Assembly: GCA_027008885.1 (NCBI GenBank)
Contig: JALVDQ010000079.1
Span: forward strand, 1 to 14,938
DNA length: 14,938 nt
DNA from: Thiotrichaceae bacterium
GTDB taxonomy: Bacteria; Pseudomonadota; Gammaproteobacteria; Thiotrichales; Thiotrichaceae
Reading direction: 5' to 3'
A program made the translations under genes and the position numbers. The notes below the pieces were generated by a model, which was not told the DNA's origin, did not search any database, and was given only the letters and a program-made list of their open reading frames with translations. How positions within the stretch are numbered: the first letter of the stretch is position 1; each line of letters begins with the position of its first letter. Below are positions 1-7,296 of the stretch, one piece after another.

Positions 1-125
1 GGTTCGTAGTTGCTGATAATCTCCATGCTCATCATAAACAGGAATGCCAGGGCAACAATAAGCAGAAAGATTTTCTCCCCTTTGGTTGCTGGCTGTTTGT
101 CATAGTGGCGCTGATCTATATTCAT
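1..125 (-). CDS. N-terminal fragment of a small-domain membrane protein of unknown function (truncated by window edge)
   Basis: A minus-strand frame opens with ATG at 123-125 and runs off the left edge after 41 complete codons. It begins MNIDQRHYDKQPATKG, a short charged cytosolic-looking stretch, and continues into a hydrophobic segment of about 17 residues (IFLLIVALAFLFMM) followed by SMEIISNYEP. This looks like an uncleaved first transmembrane helix. The start lies only four bases beyond the stop of the upstream exporter gene, which suggests co-transcription with the LysE-type pair. No Shine-Dalgarno is evident, so translation may depend on coupling. I do not recognise the family from so short a piece. 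The frame and hydrophobic pattern are clear; the function is unknown. Confidence 0.6.
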   Translation of the reverse strand, partial: MNIDQRHYDKQPATKGEKIFLLIVALAFLFMMSMEIISNYE

Positions 126-129
126 ACTA

Positions 130-762
130 TTATTTGTTTACAAAACCCAGACGTAGCCCCAAACCAATCAATACCAGACCTGTTAGTTTTCCGATGGACT
201 GACTGACACGCTGGTTTTTGCCAAGCAGATTGCCAAATCGTGCAGACAGTATTGCAACAGCAAGCAAAATTGGCAAGGAAAGCAGGGCAAACAGGATTCC
301 CAGCATTAACATTTGCGAAAAAGCATCGCCATCGCCATTGCGGGAAACATCGGGGGAGACAAACTGGGGCAGAAAAGCCATAAAAAACAGTGCCAATTTG
401 GGATTTAATGTGCTTGAAAGCATGCCTTCCCTGAGTATTTTTATAGCGGAAGCCTTGTCCTTTTTTTGCCTGATCTGTAATTTTCCCTTTTGTCTAAACG
501 ACTGTATACCAAGATAAATCAGATAAGCCGCACCCAGAAACTTAATTGCATTAAACGCATAGGAGGAGGTTAGCAAGATTGCAGCAACGCCGGTTGCTGC
601 CGCCAGAGTATGCAGCATCACGCCGATCATCAAGCCGGCAACAGCAATAAAGCCGACACGCGCGCCCTGCGAGGCACTGCGGATCATCACATAAATAAAA
701 TCCTGTCCTGGCGTCATCGCAAGCAACAGGGTTGCACCGATAAACAGCGGCAGATTTTGCAT
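130..762 (-). CDS. LysE/RhtB-family amino-acid or metabolite exporter, first copy
   Basis: This is a 210-residue integral membrane protein of the LysE/RhtB exporter family, which typically exports amino acids or their derivatives across the inner membrane. Family hallmarks are the N-terminal LAMTPGQDFIYVMIRSASQG segment (about residues 14-33), the GAAYLIYLGIQSFR motif near residues 77-90, and NPKLALFFMAFLPQFV near residues 120-135. About six hydrophobic segments can be counted, as expected for the family. The length of about 205-210 residues is normal. Its start codon overlaps the stop of the neighbouring paralogue by one base (TAATG), so translation is probably coupled. The substrate cannot be deduced from the sequence. 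Confidence 0.93.
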   Translation of the reverse strand: MQNLPLFIGATLLLAMTPGQDFIYVMIRSASQGARVGFIAVAGLMIGVMLHTLAAATGVAAILLTSSYAFNAIKFLGAAYLIYLGIQSFRQKGKLQIRQKKDKASAIKILREGMLSSTLNPKLALFFMAFLPQFVSPDVSRNGDGDAFSQMLMLGILFALLSLPILLAVAILSARFGNLLGKNQRVSQSIGKLTGLVLIGLGLRLGFVNK

Positions 763-1388
763 TACTGCGTACTACCCCGATAAACCAGAAATAAACTTGC
801 GCCAAACATAATACTGCCCGCAGTACGGTTCAATCTTTTGACTGCCTTCACAGATTTTAAATATTGACGCACCTGCGAGGCAGCGACTGCAACCAGCATC
901 AGCCCTGCCATCAGTGAAAACAAGGTGATAAAACTGAGCAGAACGACATCCCGATGAGTTAGTCTGCCCAAATCAATAAACGTGGGTAAAAAAGCGATAT
1001 AGAAAAGAATTACCTTGGGGTTTGAGGCAGAAATCAAAAAGCCCTGTATAAAACTGCTTAACCAGCCTTTCACTTTTTTGGAGCTTTTTTGCAGATGCGT
1101 TTCTACATCAGCCGTCCACATTTTCCAGGCAAGATAAAGCAAATAGGCAGCCCCTGTAAACCGTATCAGCGTAAACAGACCGCTATAGTTTTCGGCAATG
1201 GCTGACAGCCCCAGGGTTGCAAACACCAGATAAACAATATCACTGCTTGCCATGCCAAAGGTCATTGGCAGGCAGACTGCGGCTCCTGATGACAAGGCTC
1301 TTGCGAGTAGCGCAAAAGTGCCTGGTCCCGGTGTAATGGCAAAAATAAATATGGCAATGGCGAAAGTAATAGCTGCTTCAAATGACAT
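762..1388 (-). CDS. LysE/RhtB-family exporter, second tandem copy
   Basis: This is a second LysE/RhtB-family exporter, 208 residues long from the chosen start, and a paralogue of its downstream neighbour. Hallmarks are ITPGPGTFALLARALSSG near the N-terminus, FTGAAYLLYLAWKMW in the middle and NPKVILFYIAFLPTFIDL after it. I start at ATG 1386-1388 (MSFEAAITF), not at the ATG at 1484, for two reasons. The shorter form matches family length and begins directly at the first membrane helix, and an AGGG-containing stretch lies a few bases upstream. The 32-residue extension would be hydrophilic and unlike the family. It is probably the first gene of a unit with the next exporter and the truncated membrane protein. 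Confidence 0.9.
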   Translation of the reverse strand: MSFEAAITFAIAIFIFAITPGPGTFALLARALSSGAAVCLPMTFGMASSDIVYLVFATLGLSAIAENYSGLFTLIRFTGAAYLLYLAWKMWTADVETHLQKSSKKVKGWLSSFIQGFLISASNPKVILFYIAFLPTFIDLGRLTHRDVVLLSFITLFSLMAGLMLVAVAASQVRQYLKSVKAVKRLNRTAGSIMFGASLFLVYRGSTQ

Positions 1389-1533
1389 AGGTTTTCCCTG
1401 GGGGTAATTAGGTGACTGTAAAAATATGGTAACTACATCAGCTTGCCCTCTATTTTGCCCAATAGCTGCGTTAAAAGTGCTCATTTATACTTATAAACTG
1501 CGCCTTTTGCCTTGCTCTTGAACAAAATAAAGG

Positions 1534-1557
1534 GCAATCCGAGCAGTTACGGATTGC
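1534..1557 (-). terminator. Intergenic hairpin, possible terminator after the radical SAM gene
   Basis: GCAATCCG at 1534-1541 is perfectly complementary to CGGATTGC at 1550-1557, giving an 8-bp stem with an 8-base loop. On the minus strand it is followed by CCTTTATTTTGTTC, a moderately T-rich tail. It lies between the end of the radical SAM gene and the start of the exporter pair, where a terminator would be expected. The tail is broken by other bases, so it could instead be a leader hairpin or an operator for the exporter genes. Confidence 0.4.
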
Positions 1558-1569
1558 GCTGAGTAGTTA

Positions 1570-1601
1570 CAAAATATGTAAAAAAAGGGGGGGATGGGTA
1601 G
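1570..1601 (+). repeat. Dispersed A7-G7-ATGGGTAG intergenic element, copy 1
   Basis: On the plus strand this reads C-A4-TATGT-A7-G7-ATGGGTAG. The A7 run is 1580-1586, the G7 run 1587-1593 and ATGGGTAG 1594-1601. The A7-G7-ATGGGTA core is base-for-base the same as copies 2 and 3. It sits between the end of the radical SAM gene and the exporter operon. Read in the direction of those genes it is a C7-T7 pyrimidine block about 180 bases before the exporter start. Its function is unknown. Confidence 0.85.
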
Positions 1602-1648
1602 TATTAAACATGCCTGCCCCCGGATCTTGCACAGGCTCCCGAAATATA

Positions 1649-3160
1649 TCACATCATGCCATTAAATTGCTTTGCGTCGTCTACAAGCGCTTTCCGATTA
1701 ATGGCGTAGACAATATCCAGCAGTTCCCTTTTTGCCTTGCGGTAGGCTTTTTCGCGGTTTTCCTGATAGCGGTAAAGACCACGAGCCAGTCGATAATCCC
1801 ACTTAAACTGTTTCAACTTATCATATTTTTCAGGATTCCGCCGATACATGCGCTCAAAAGGTGTATTCGGTAGCGGTTTGAAAAGTGACAGTCGAACCCG
1901 ATCCAGGGCATTAAAATGCTGCTTTAAAAAGCTTAGCGTGTGCGAAAGGTCGTCTGCTGTTTCACCCGGAAAGCCCAGCATCATGGAGGTTCGCACACTG
2001 ATTCCTGCGGCATGGGCTGACTGGATAAAGTGCGCGCATTCTTCGATACAGGTGCCTTTTTTCATTTCATCCAGAAGTCTTTGACTGGCTGTTTCGAGAC
2101 CAAATGAAACACGTCTCAAGCCGGACTTGTAAGCGGCAATCAGGCGTTCTTCTGAAAGACCATTTTCACCCTGATGGTTGACATGCACCGTACCTATCCA
2201 GCGCCCTCCCGGAACATAATCCTGAAAATGATCAATCAGGGCATTCCAGACTTGCAGATCCGAGTTGAGCTTGATGTCCAGAAAAATAAAATCCTTGCTG
2301 GCATAGGTTTTTGATTGTTGTTTTAACTCATCAAGTACCGCTTGAGCACCTCTGGAGCGAAAAGTGCGACCATTTACCGATATCACATCACCACAAAAAG
2401 TGCAGGCTCCCCAGCTACAGCCTCGCCCTGTCATTACAGGAATGATCGGGTGTGGATACTTGTCCCAGGGAAAATCTGTAAAGTCGGGGACTGGCAACTG
2501 CTCCAGTCGTTTGAGTGGGTAAGCCATCTGCGGTGCTTTGCTATCGGGGGTATACACGCCCTGATATTGACCTAGATCGCCCTTTTGTAACAGTGTTTGC
2601 ACTATATCCGCTATTGTAAAATCAACTTCTGCGCCAACGATTGCAGTGATTCCCTCAATCTTAAGCCATTCCTTGGTGACATCTTCGAGGTTAAAAAATG
2701 GTCCGCCTAGCAATACCGGAATACCCGCCTGTTGTGCTGCTTTTGCGATCTCGACACACATTGCGTACTGGGTCAAATAGGCTGAGATCAGTATGGCTGG
2801 GGGCTTTTTTGCTATTGCACTGTGTATTTCCTGGAGCATTAGTGGATGAGGGCGGGATTGCCAGCGAGAATGAATATTACGCAGGTAGTCATGCAGGTGG
2901 CGAAGCACAGGACTGGAAGAGAAGTAAATTCGCCGGAAAAGCTGGTCTTTCCAGTTTTCCTGATGATCGCGTGTAAAGGCAGGAACGCCTAGTGAGAGGG
3001 GGCTAAGTAATTTGACCGGGATGTTATTTAAGCGCAAACTGCGAATCAAATAAGCCACCGCAAGCGTCGGGTAAGCTGCGAAGTTATTCAGGTCAATGAA
3101 CAGTAATGGGGTTGACGGGGTTGATGAGGCTAATGGCACTTGTGAAGCACTCCGACTCAT
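1649..3160 (-). CDS. Radical SAM protein with probable N-terminal cobalamin-binding-like domain, function unknown
   Basis: This is a 503-residue protein. The N-terminal part (about 17-190) resembles the Rossmann-like B12-binding domain of B12-dependent radical SAM enzymes: LLFIDLNNFAAYPTLAVAYL, a PAILISAYLTQY strand and IPVLLGGPFF. It lacks an obvious DxHxxG cobalamin-ligand motif. The radical SAM core follows with GRGCSWGACTFCGD, putting candidate cluster cysteines at 248, 253 and 256. That is a CX4CX2C spacing, not the classical CX3CX2C. Later motifs are FIFLDIKLN, VSFGLETASQRLLDEMKKG and MMLGFPGETADDL, typical of this superfamily. The basic C-terminal tail (about 430-503) is not a domain I recognise. 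The gene stands alone, bracketed by two copies of the A7-G7 repeat, with only a weak Shine-Dalgarno before ATG 3158-3160. It may be a methyltransferase or other modifying enzyme; the substrate cannot be inferred. Confidence 0.88.
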   Translation of the reverse strand: MSRSASQVPLASSTPSTPLLFIDLNNFAAYPTLAVAYLIRSLRLNNIPVKLLSPLSLGVPAFTRDHQENWKDQLFRRIYFSSSPVLRHLHDYLRNIHSRWQSRPHPLMLQEIHSAIAKKPPAILISAYLTQYAMCVEIAKAAQQAGIPVLLGGPFFNLEDVTKEWLKIEGITAIVGAEVDFTIADIVQTLLQKGDLGQYQGVYTPDSKAPQMAYPLKRLEQLPVPDFTDFPWDKYPHPIIPVMTGRGCSWGACTFCGDVISVNGRTFRSRGAQAVLDELKQQSKTYASKDFIFLDIKLNSDLQVWNALIDHFQDYVPGGRWIGTVHVNHQGENGLSEERLIAAYKSGLRRVSFGLETASQRLLDEMKKGTCIEECAHFIQSAHAAGISVRTSMMLGFPGETADDLSHTLSFLKQHFNALDRVRLSLFKPLPNTPFERMYRRNPEKYDKLKQFKWDYRLARGLYRYQENREKAYRKAKRELLDIVYAINRKALVDDAKQFNGMM

Positions 3161-3173
3161 TTTCTGTATTATT

Positions 3174-3208
3174 TAAAAAAAGTATCAAAAAAAGGGGGGG
3201 ATGGGTAG
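3174..3208 (+). repeat. Dispersed A7-G7-ATGGGTAG intergenic element, copy 2
   Basis: The plus strand has A7 (3175-3181), GTATC, A7 (3187-3193), G7 (3194-3200) and ATGGGTAG (3201-3208). Its core is identical to copy 1 through ATGGGTAGTA, but the upstream arm differs (GTATC in place of TATGT). It begins 14 bases before the radical SAM start codon, so in gene orientation it forms a C7-T7 block in the immediate 5' untranslated or promoter region. Confidence 0.85.
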
Positions 3209-3326
3209 TAATATCAAATATCTGTCCAGAAACAGCCGGGAACAGACAAAGCCAAGTACCCGCTCAAAATTAATCTAACAATTTAGCCCCTGTTTTCTGA
3301 TCTTCTTCGTTATTGCTTTGCTCACC

Positions 3327-3884
3327 TTAAGTAATTCTTTGCAAGGGTTCTTCTACCTGCTTGCGGGCATCAGCACCCAGCAGTTTTTCTATCAGGGTCA
3401 GGGCAAACTCCATAGCGGTTCCGGGTCCTTTAGAGGTAATCACATTACCGTCTATTTGTACCGGCTTGTCATTGAGTTTGATTCTGGAGGTATCCATCGC
3501 GCTCAGTGATCCTGGATAAGCAGTGACCTGCTTGCCGTCCAAAATACCGTTTTCAAGCAATACCTTGGGAGCGGCACAGATTGCAGCAATTTGCTTGTTT
3601 TCACTCGCAAGGCGATCAATCATCTGGTGGATACGGGGGTCTGCGTTAAGATGGTCGGCTCCCGGCAAACCACCTGGCAGAACCATCAGGTCAAAATCAT
3701 CGTTAATGACTTTATCCAGAGTGGTATCGGCAATTATTTGTGTATTGCGTGAACACTTTACCGGCTCATCTGTGAGGCTGGCAGTAATTACTTCGATACC
3801 GGCACGCCGTAGCAAGTCGATTAGCGTTACCGCTTCCAGCTCTTCACAGCCCTGGGCAAGTGGTATGAGTACTTTGGGTTTCAT
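3327..3884 (-). CDS. DJ-1/PfpI superfamily protein, YajL/DJ-1 type
   Basis: This is a 185-residue single-domain cytosolic protein of the DJ-1/ThiJ/PfpI superfamily, closest in appearance to bacterial YajL and DJ-1. Visible motifs are the N-terminal QGCEELEAVTLIDLLRRAG with the conserved acidic residue at 14-15, VLPGGLPGADHL around 68-79, and the nucleophile elbow AAICAAPKVL with the reactive cysteine at 103. Family members have been assigned roles in oxidative or carbonyl stress protection, and the exact activity is debated. Length is typical. A strong AGGAGG precedes the ATG at 3882-3884. It lies about 40 bases after the S41 protease gene on the same strand and may be the last gene of the envC–protease unit. 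Confidence 0.92.
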   Translation of the reverse strand: MKPKVLIPLAQGCEELEAVTLIDLLRRAGIEVITASLTDEPVKCSRNTQIIADTTLDKVINDDFDLMVLPGGLPGADHLNADPRIHQMIDRLASENKQIAAICAAPKVLLENGILDGKQVTAYPGSLSAMDTSRIKLNDKPVQIDGNVITSKGPGTAMEFALTLIEKLLGADARKQVEEPLQRIT

Positions 3885-3923
3885 TGCAGCAATCCTCCTT
3901 TTGTCTGCTTTTTGCTTTATTTG

Positions 3924-5318
3924 TCACTCAGCTTTATTTTTGCTTATGCTCTGAATCAAGCTCATGCTTTTTAGCACATTTAATGCTTCATACAAGGGGT
4001 AGTCTTCTTCTGCAAGTTTTTTGGTTTTAACTGACTGGCTGGTTTTATCAGCATCTGCCCCGTTTTTTTCTGGCTCGCTTTTGGTGTCTTTTTTCCCTTC
4101 TTGCTTTTTTTTGTCTTTATTGGCTCCACCTGGATTGGAAAGGTGACCACTTAAATCGGCTTCAGACAATGGAGCGACCATTTCAGCATCATCCTTTTCG
4201 TCGCTTTTTTTGATCTGAAGGTCTTCAATGACAATATCCGGTTCAATTCCTTTTGCCTGTATTGATCTCCCCGAGGGCGTAAAATATTGTGCGGTGGTCA
4301 GTTTTACGGCGGTTTTCTCATCCAGTGGCAAGACGGTCTGCACCGAACCTTTGCCAAAGGTTTTTTTGCCCACGATCAAGGCGCGTTTATGATCCTGTAA
4401 CGCACCAGCTACAATTTCCGACGCAGATGCCGAGCCCTGGTTGACCAGTACAACCAAAGGTGCTCCTTCCAGCAGATCATCGTCAGTAGCGTCGTAACGC
4501 ATAATCGCATCAGGAATCCTGCCTTCTGTATAAACAATTTTACCTTTACGCAGAAACGCATCAGAAACACCAACTGCACCACTTAGCACACCACCGGGAT
4601 TATTTCTTAAATCAAGAATCAGACCGCGCAAATTTCCGTTACTTTTCTGTTTCAGGGATTCTATTGCGGTTTTCAGGGCGGCAGGTGTTTTTGACTGAAA
4701 ACTGGATATACGCAAATAGCCAAAACCAGGCTCCAGCATATCAGACTTTACGCTTTTGACCTTGATTACCGCGCGTACAATGGTGACCTTGAAAGGTGCG
4801 TCTTTGCCATTCCTGACGACCAGTAAATCAATCGGCTCTCCCGGTTTGCCACGCATGATTTTGACGGCATCATTCAAGCTCATTCCCTTCACTGATTTAT
4901 CGTTTAGACGAATAATCAGGTCACCTGCCTTGATTCCGGCTTTTTGGGCTGGGGTATCATCAATAGGCGAAATCACTTTAATAAAGCCGTTTTCCATGCC
5001 AACTTCAATACCCAATCCACCAAATTCACCTGAAGTACCCACGCGCAACTCGGTAAACGCTTCTTCATCAAGGTAGGCGGAATGCGGGTCAAGACCTGAA
5101 AGCATGCCGCTAATGGCATCGGTAATAAGTTTTTTATCGTCAACTTCTTCTACATAATCATGCTTGATGCGTGAATAAACTTCGGAAAACTGTTTTAGCT
5201 GTTCAAGTGGCAATACTGCTTTGCCGGATTTGGCTATCGCTTCATTGCTGTCACCGAGTACCAGCGTAATAATAGCCACAAGAATTATTTCAGATGTTAA
5301 CGATTTTATTTTTCCCAT
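3924..5318 (-). CDS. ctpA: Carboxyl-terminal processing protease, S41 family
   Basis: This is a 464-residue periplasmic serine protease of the S41 (C-terminal processing) family. The order is an N-terminal signal or anchor helix (about 10-22), a helical segment with YSRIKHDYVEEVD and GLDPHSAYLD, a PDZ domain (about 94-180, starting GEFGGLGIEV), and the catalytic core. The Ser/Lys dyad candidates are Ser298 in NQGSASASEI and Lys323 in KTFGKGSVQ. The conserved SGRSIQAKGIEPDIV follows. Residues about 370-435 are a lysine- and glutamate-rich low-complexity linker before a final DYPLYEALNVLKSM motif, as in many proteobacterial homologues. GGAG lies six bases before ATG 5316-5318. It follows envC by 38 bases, the usual order in gammaproteobacteria, which suggests a joint role in peptidoglycan hydrolase control or envelope proteolysis. 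Confidence 0.95.
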   Translation of the reverse strand: MGKIKSLTSEIILVAIITLVLGDSNEAIAKSGKAVLPLEQLKQFSEVYSRIKHDYVEEVDDKKLITDAISGMLSGLDPHSAYLDEEAFTELRVGTSGEFGGLGIEVGMENGFIKVISPIDDTPAQKAGIKAGDLIIRLNDKSVKGMSLNDAVKIMRGKPGEPIDLLVVRNGKDAPFKVTIVRAVIKVKSVKSDMLEPGFGYLRISSFQSKTPAALKTAIESLKQKSNGNLRGLILDLRNNPGGVLSGAVGVSDAFLRKGKIVYTEGRIPDAIMRYDATDDDLLEGAPLVVLVNQGSASASEIVAGALQDHKRALIVGKKTFGKGSVQTVLPLDEKTAVKLTTAQYFTPSGRSIQAKGIEPDIVIEDLQIKKSDEKDDAEMVAPLSEADLSGHLSNPGGANKDKKKQEGKKDTKSEPEKNGADADKTSQSVKTKKLAEEDYPLYEALNVLKSMSLIQSISKNKAE

Positions 5319-5356
5319 ATTTTCTCCAATATGTAGAGCTCTGTAACTCTACTTGT

Positions 5357-6697
5357 TTAACGACACCATCTTGCAGGATTCTGGTGCGTGGTACCTCTAC
5401 GAATCTCAAAGTATAAACCGGTTTTGGAAAGTCCTCCTGAATTACCTACCGCTGCAATAACCTCACCTGCCCTGACTATTTGCCCTTCGCGTTTGTATAC
5501 GCTTCGATTATAACCATAAATGCTCCGGTAATTTCGATCATGGCGAATAATTATCACATAACCGTAGCCTTTTAATCTTCCACTATATTCTACCTTGCCT
5601 CTGGCAACTGCCCTGACTCTTGTTCCTCCGGGGGCTGAAATCACCACTGCCTTCCAGCGTTGCTTGGAATTTCTGACGCTTCCATAACGATGCAGAAGTG
5701 AGCCCCTGACTGGCCATGAAAGCTTTCCTTTTAGCGATGAAAAGGGTTTGTTGGGGACATAATGAGTTTTGACTTGCTGCAATTTTTTGTTTGCGGTCTT
5801 TTTTCTGGATTTTGCGGTTTGCTGTGATGTCCTTTTACTTGAACTTATACTTTTTCCTTTCCTTGTTTTTTTCTCTTTTGCTGATTTTGTCGATTTTGCT
5901 GCTGCCAGTTTTAATTTTTTTCTGGCTGCTTTTCTTTCTCTTGCTTCTTTTTCCTGTTTGCGTGCAAGGCTTTCAATAACGCCTCTTAAACGGTTTTCCT
6001 CCTTTACAAGTTTTGCCAGTTGGCGCTCTTTGGAAAGAACCTTGCGACGTTGTTTTTTCAGGGCGCGTTCTTTTTCTGCAACGGCAGATTTAAGCAGTAG
6101 TTTCTTGGCTTTTTGCTTTTTCTGCAAATCCTTCAGGCGTCTGGTATCTGTGTTTATTTGAGCCTCAAGCTGTTTTACTGCTTTTAATTTTTTGTTGATC
6201 GCATTAATACGCTTCAGCCGATGCTTGTTCAAATATTCAAAATACTTGGTAGTACGGCTTATATCGGAAGGATCATCCTGCTTCAACAATAAACGCAGAT
6301 GTGACTGTTTTCCAGAGGTGTAAAGCGCCTGTAGCTGTTGCGCAAGTGCCTTTTTCTGGGCTTCAGTGCTAGTTATTAACTGTGCTTTTTTTTTAGTTAA
6401 TTTTTTAAGTTTTTTTGTTAGGCGTTTAACTTCTTCTTCGGTTTTAAACAGCTCACGAGAGGCTACATTGAGTTTCTCTTCTGCCATTCGCACATGCTTT
6501 TTTAACTGGCTGGATACGGCACGGGAATTTTTTAGACTGGCACTGGCTGAACTTATCTTCTTTTGTAGCTGGTTCTGTTTTTTTTGATTGCTTTCAGCAA
6601 AACTTGAGGTTGTGGCAAAGAAAAAAACTGGCAACACGATCAGACAAATTGCTAAAGACAGCTTGTGAGTAAAAACAGTTGTAAATTTCAGGTTCAT
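5357..6697 (-). CDS. envC: EnvC-type murein hydrolase activator with degenerate LytM domain
   Basis: This is a 446-residue exported protein. A signal peptide (about 1-34, hydrophobic core LSLAICLIVLPVFFFATT, likely cleavage near SSFA) is followed by a very long Lys/Arg/Glu/Gln-rich coiled coil (about 36-320). A C-terminal LytM/M23-like domain (about 325-446, starting KLSWPVRGSLL) completes it. The zinc ligands of active M23 peptidases are missing: the HxGxD position reads KAVVIS, the HxH position reads LYFEIR, and the histidine after the central strand is replaced in SIYGY. This fits EnvC, which activates the amidases AmiA and AmiB instead of cutting peptidoglycan itself. It is directly upstream of the S41 protease gene and divergent from the ArsR-type regulator. 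The cysteine next to the C-terminus (NPARWCR) is unusual. No strong Shine-Dalgarno is seen. Confidence 0.92.
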   Translation of the reverse strand: MNLKFTTVFTHKLSLAICLIVLPVFFFATTSSFAESNQKKQNQLQKKISSASASLKNSRAVSSQLKKHVRMAEEKLNVASRELFKTEEEVKRLTKKLKKLTKKKAQLITSTEAQKKALAQQLQALYTSGKQSHLRLLLKQDDPSDISRTTKYFEYLNKHRLKRINAINKKLKAVKQLEAQINTDTRRLKDLQKKQKAKKLLLKSAVAEKERALKKQRRKVLSKERQLAKLVKEENRLRGVIESLARKQEKEARERKAARKKLKLAAAKSTKSAKEKKTRKGKSISSSKRTSQQTAKSRKKTANKKLQQVKTHYVPNKPFSSLKGKLSWPVRGSLLHRYGSVRNSKQRWKAVVISAPGGTRVRAVARGKVEYSGRLKGYGYVIIIRHDRNYRSIYGYNRSVYKREGQIVRAGEVIAAVGNSGGLSKTGLYFEIRRGTTHQNPARWCR

Positions 6698-6746
6698 TTA
6701 GAGAAACTCGATATCTTTTGTGCAATCAAACGCTAAGTTTAACAAA

Positions 6747-6763
6747 TAATATCCGCTAATATC
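6747..6763. promoter_or_regulatory. Direct heptamer repeat in the envC/arsR divergent region
   Basis: TAATATC occurs twice (6747-6753 and 6757-6763) with a 10-bp period, one helical turn, in the AT-rich spacer between envC and the ArsR-type gene. Helically phased direct repeats can be regulator sites, but the composition is AT-rich and chance is a real alternative. Confidence 0.2.
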
Positions 6764-6831
6764 ATACTGTAAGCATAATTTTTATCTTCTTGCCAAGTTT
6801 TTCATTCCAGTATATTATTGTATGCTTGTTT

Positions 6832-6855
6832 TATAATATATTGATTAACCAATAT
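6832..6855 (+). promoter_or_regulatory. Putative -10 box and palindromic operator of the ArsR-family gene
   Basis: A perfect TATAAT (6832-6837) is followed directly by the inverted repeat ATATTG (6838-6843), six bases, CAATAT (6850-6855). A start site 6-7 bases after the -10 box would fall inside the palindrome, about 34 bases before the ATG. This is the classical arrangement for autorepression by ArsR-family dimers. No convincing -35 box lies 16-18 bases upstream, so the promoter call is weaker than the palindrome. Confidence 0.45.
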
Positions 6856-6877
6856 TATTTCCTGGATTTTTTTGCTT

Positions 6878-7228
6878 ATGAGTAGTTTGAATATTAAACA
6901 GGGTGCAGATACAAGTTGTTCGCTGGTGAGCGACCTCCTGGTTAGAGAAGAAGATGTCGAGACCGCTTCAAGGTCACTTAAAGCCATTTCACATCCACTC
7001 AGATTAAAAATCCTGTGTGTATTGGGGGAAAATGAGGTTAGTGTTCAGGATATTGTCGAATGCGTTGGTACCTCACAAAGCAATATATCGCAACACCTGG
7101 CGATTCTGCGTGACAAAGGCATTCTAGCATCACGCAAGGAAGCCAACCGCGTTTTTTATCGTGTGGGAGATGCGCGAACGCTTAAATTGATCAGTATGAT
7201 GCAGGAAGTTTTTTGCTCTACTCATTAG
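6878..7228 (+). CDS. ArsR-family regulator, BigR/SqrR/YgaV-like persulfide-sensor type
   Basis: This is a 116-residue winged-helix repressor of the ArsR/SmtB family. The recognition region is SVQDIVECVGTSQSNISQHLAILRDKGILASRKEANRVFYRVGD (split here only for description, residues 55-98). The metal-binding ELCVCDL box of ArsR/SmtB is absent. Instead Cys47 in SHPLRLKILC and Cys113 in MMQEVFC are 66 residues apart, the same spacing as the thiol pairs 42/108 of BigR and 41/107 of SqrR as I recall them. Those sense persulfides through a disulfide or tetrasulfide bridge. Cys14 and Cys62 are additional. I use ATG 6878, not the TTG two codons earlier. Downstream is a rhodanese, in keeping with a sulfur-responsive role. 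Sulfur sensing is inferred from spacing and context; the fold is certain. Confidence 0.88.
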   Translation: MSSLNIKQGADTSCSLVSDLLVREEDVETASRSLKAISHPLRLKILCVLGENEVSVQDIVECVGTSQSNISQHLAILRDKGILASRKEANRVFYRVGDARTLKLISMMQEVFCSTH

Positions 7229-7296
7229 GCATTCGCTGGTTTACAGCAAAATGAAAGAAATTAGAGAATAAAATTCAAATAAATTCAAGACAGCAC

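Noticed and set aside
1389..1484. N-terminal extension of the second exporter to ATG 1484
   Set aside because: It adds 32 hydrophilic residues not expected in the family, while ATG 1388 gives the normal length and starts at the first helix.
1580..1593. C7-T7 (minus strand) as a simple Rho-independent terminator after upstream genes
   Set aside because: Only copy 1 has an upstream G run that could pair with the C run, across a loop of about 27 bases; copy 2 has none, so a stem is not a shared property.
1594..1665. Short plus-strand frames starting at the ATG of the A7-G7-ATGGGTAG element (MGSIKH..., MGSNIK..., MGISGL..., MGRQRT...)
   Set aside because: The G run touches the ATG with no spacing for a ribosome site, and after Met-Gly the four frames share no sequence or length.
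3187..3206. Similarity of A7-G7-ATGGG to retroviral polypurine tracts
   Set aside because: No reverse transcriptase, primer-binding site or long terminal repeats are present; the resemblance is limited to base composition.
5769..6161. Plus-strand phenylalanine/leucine-rich frames opposite envC
   Set aside because: They are the reverse complement of the lysine/glutamate-rich coiled coil of EnvC and have no ribosome site.
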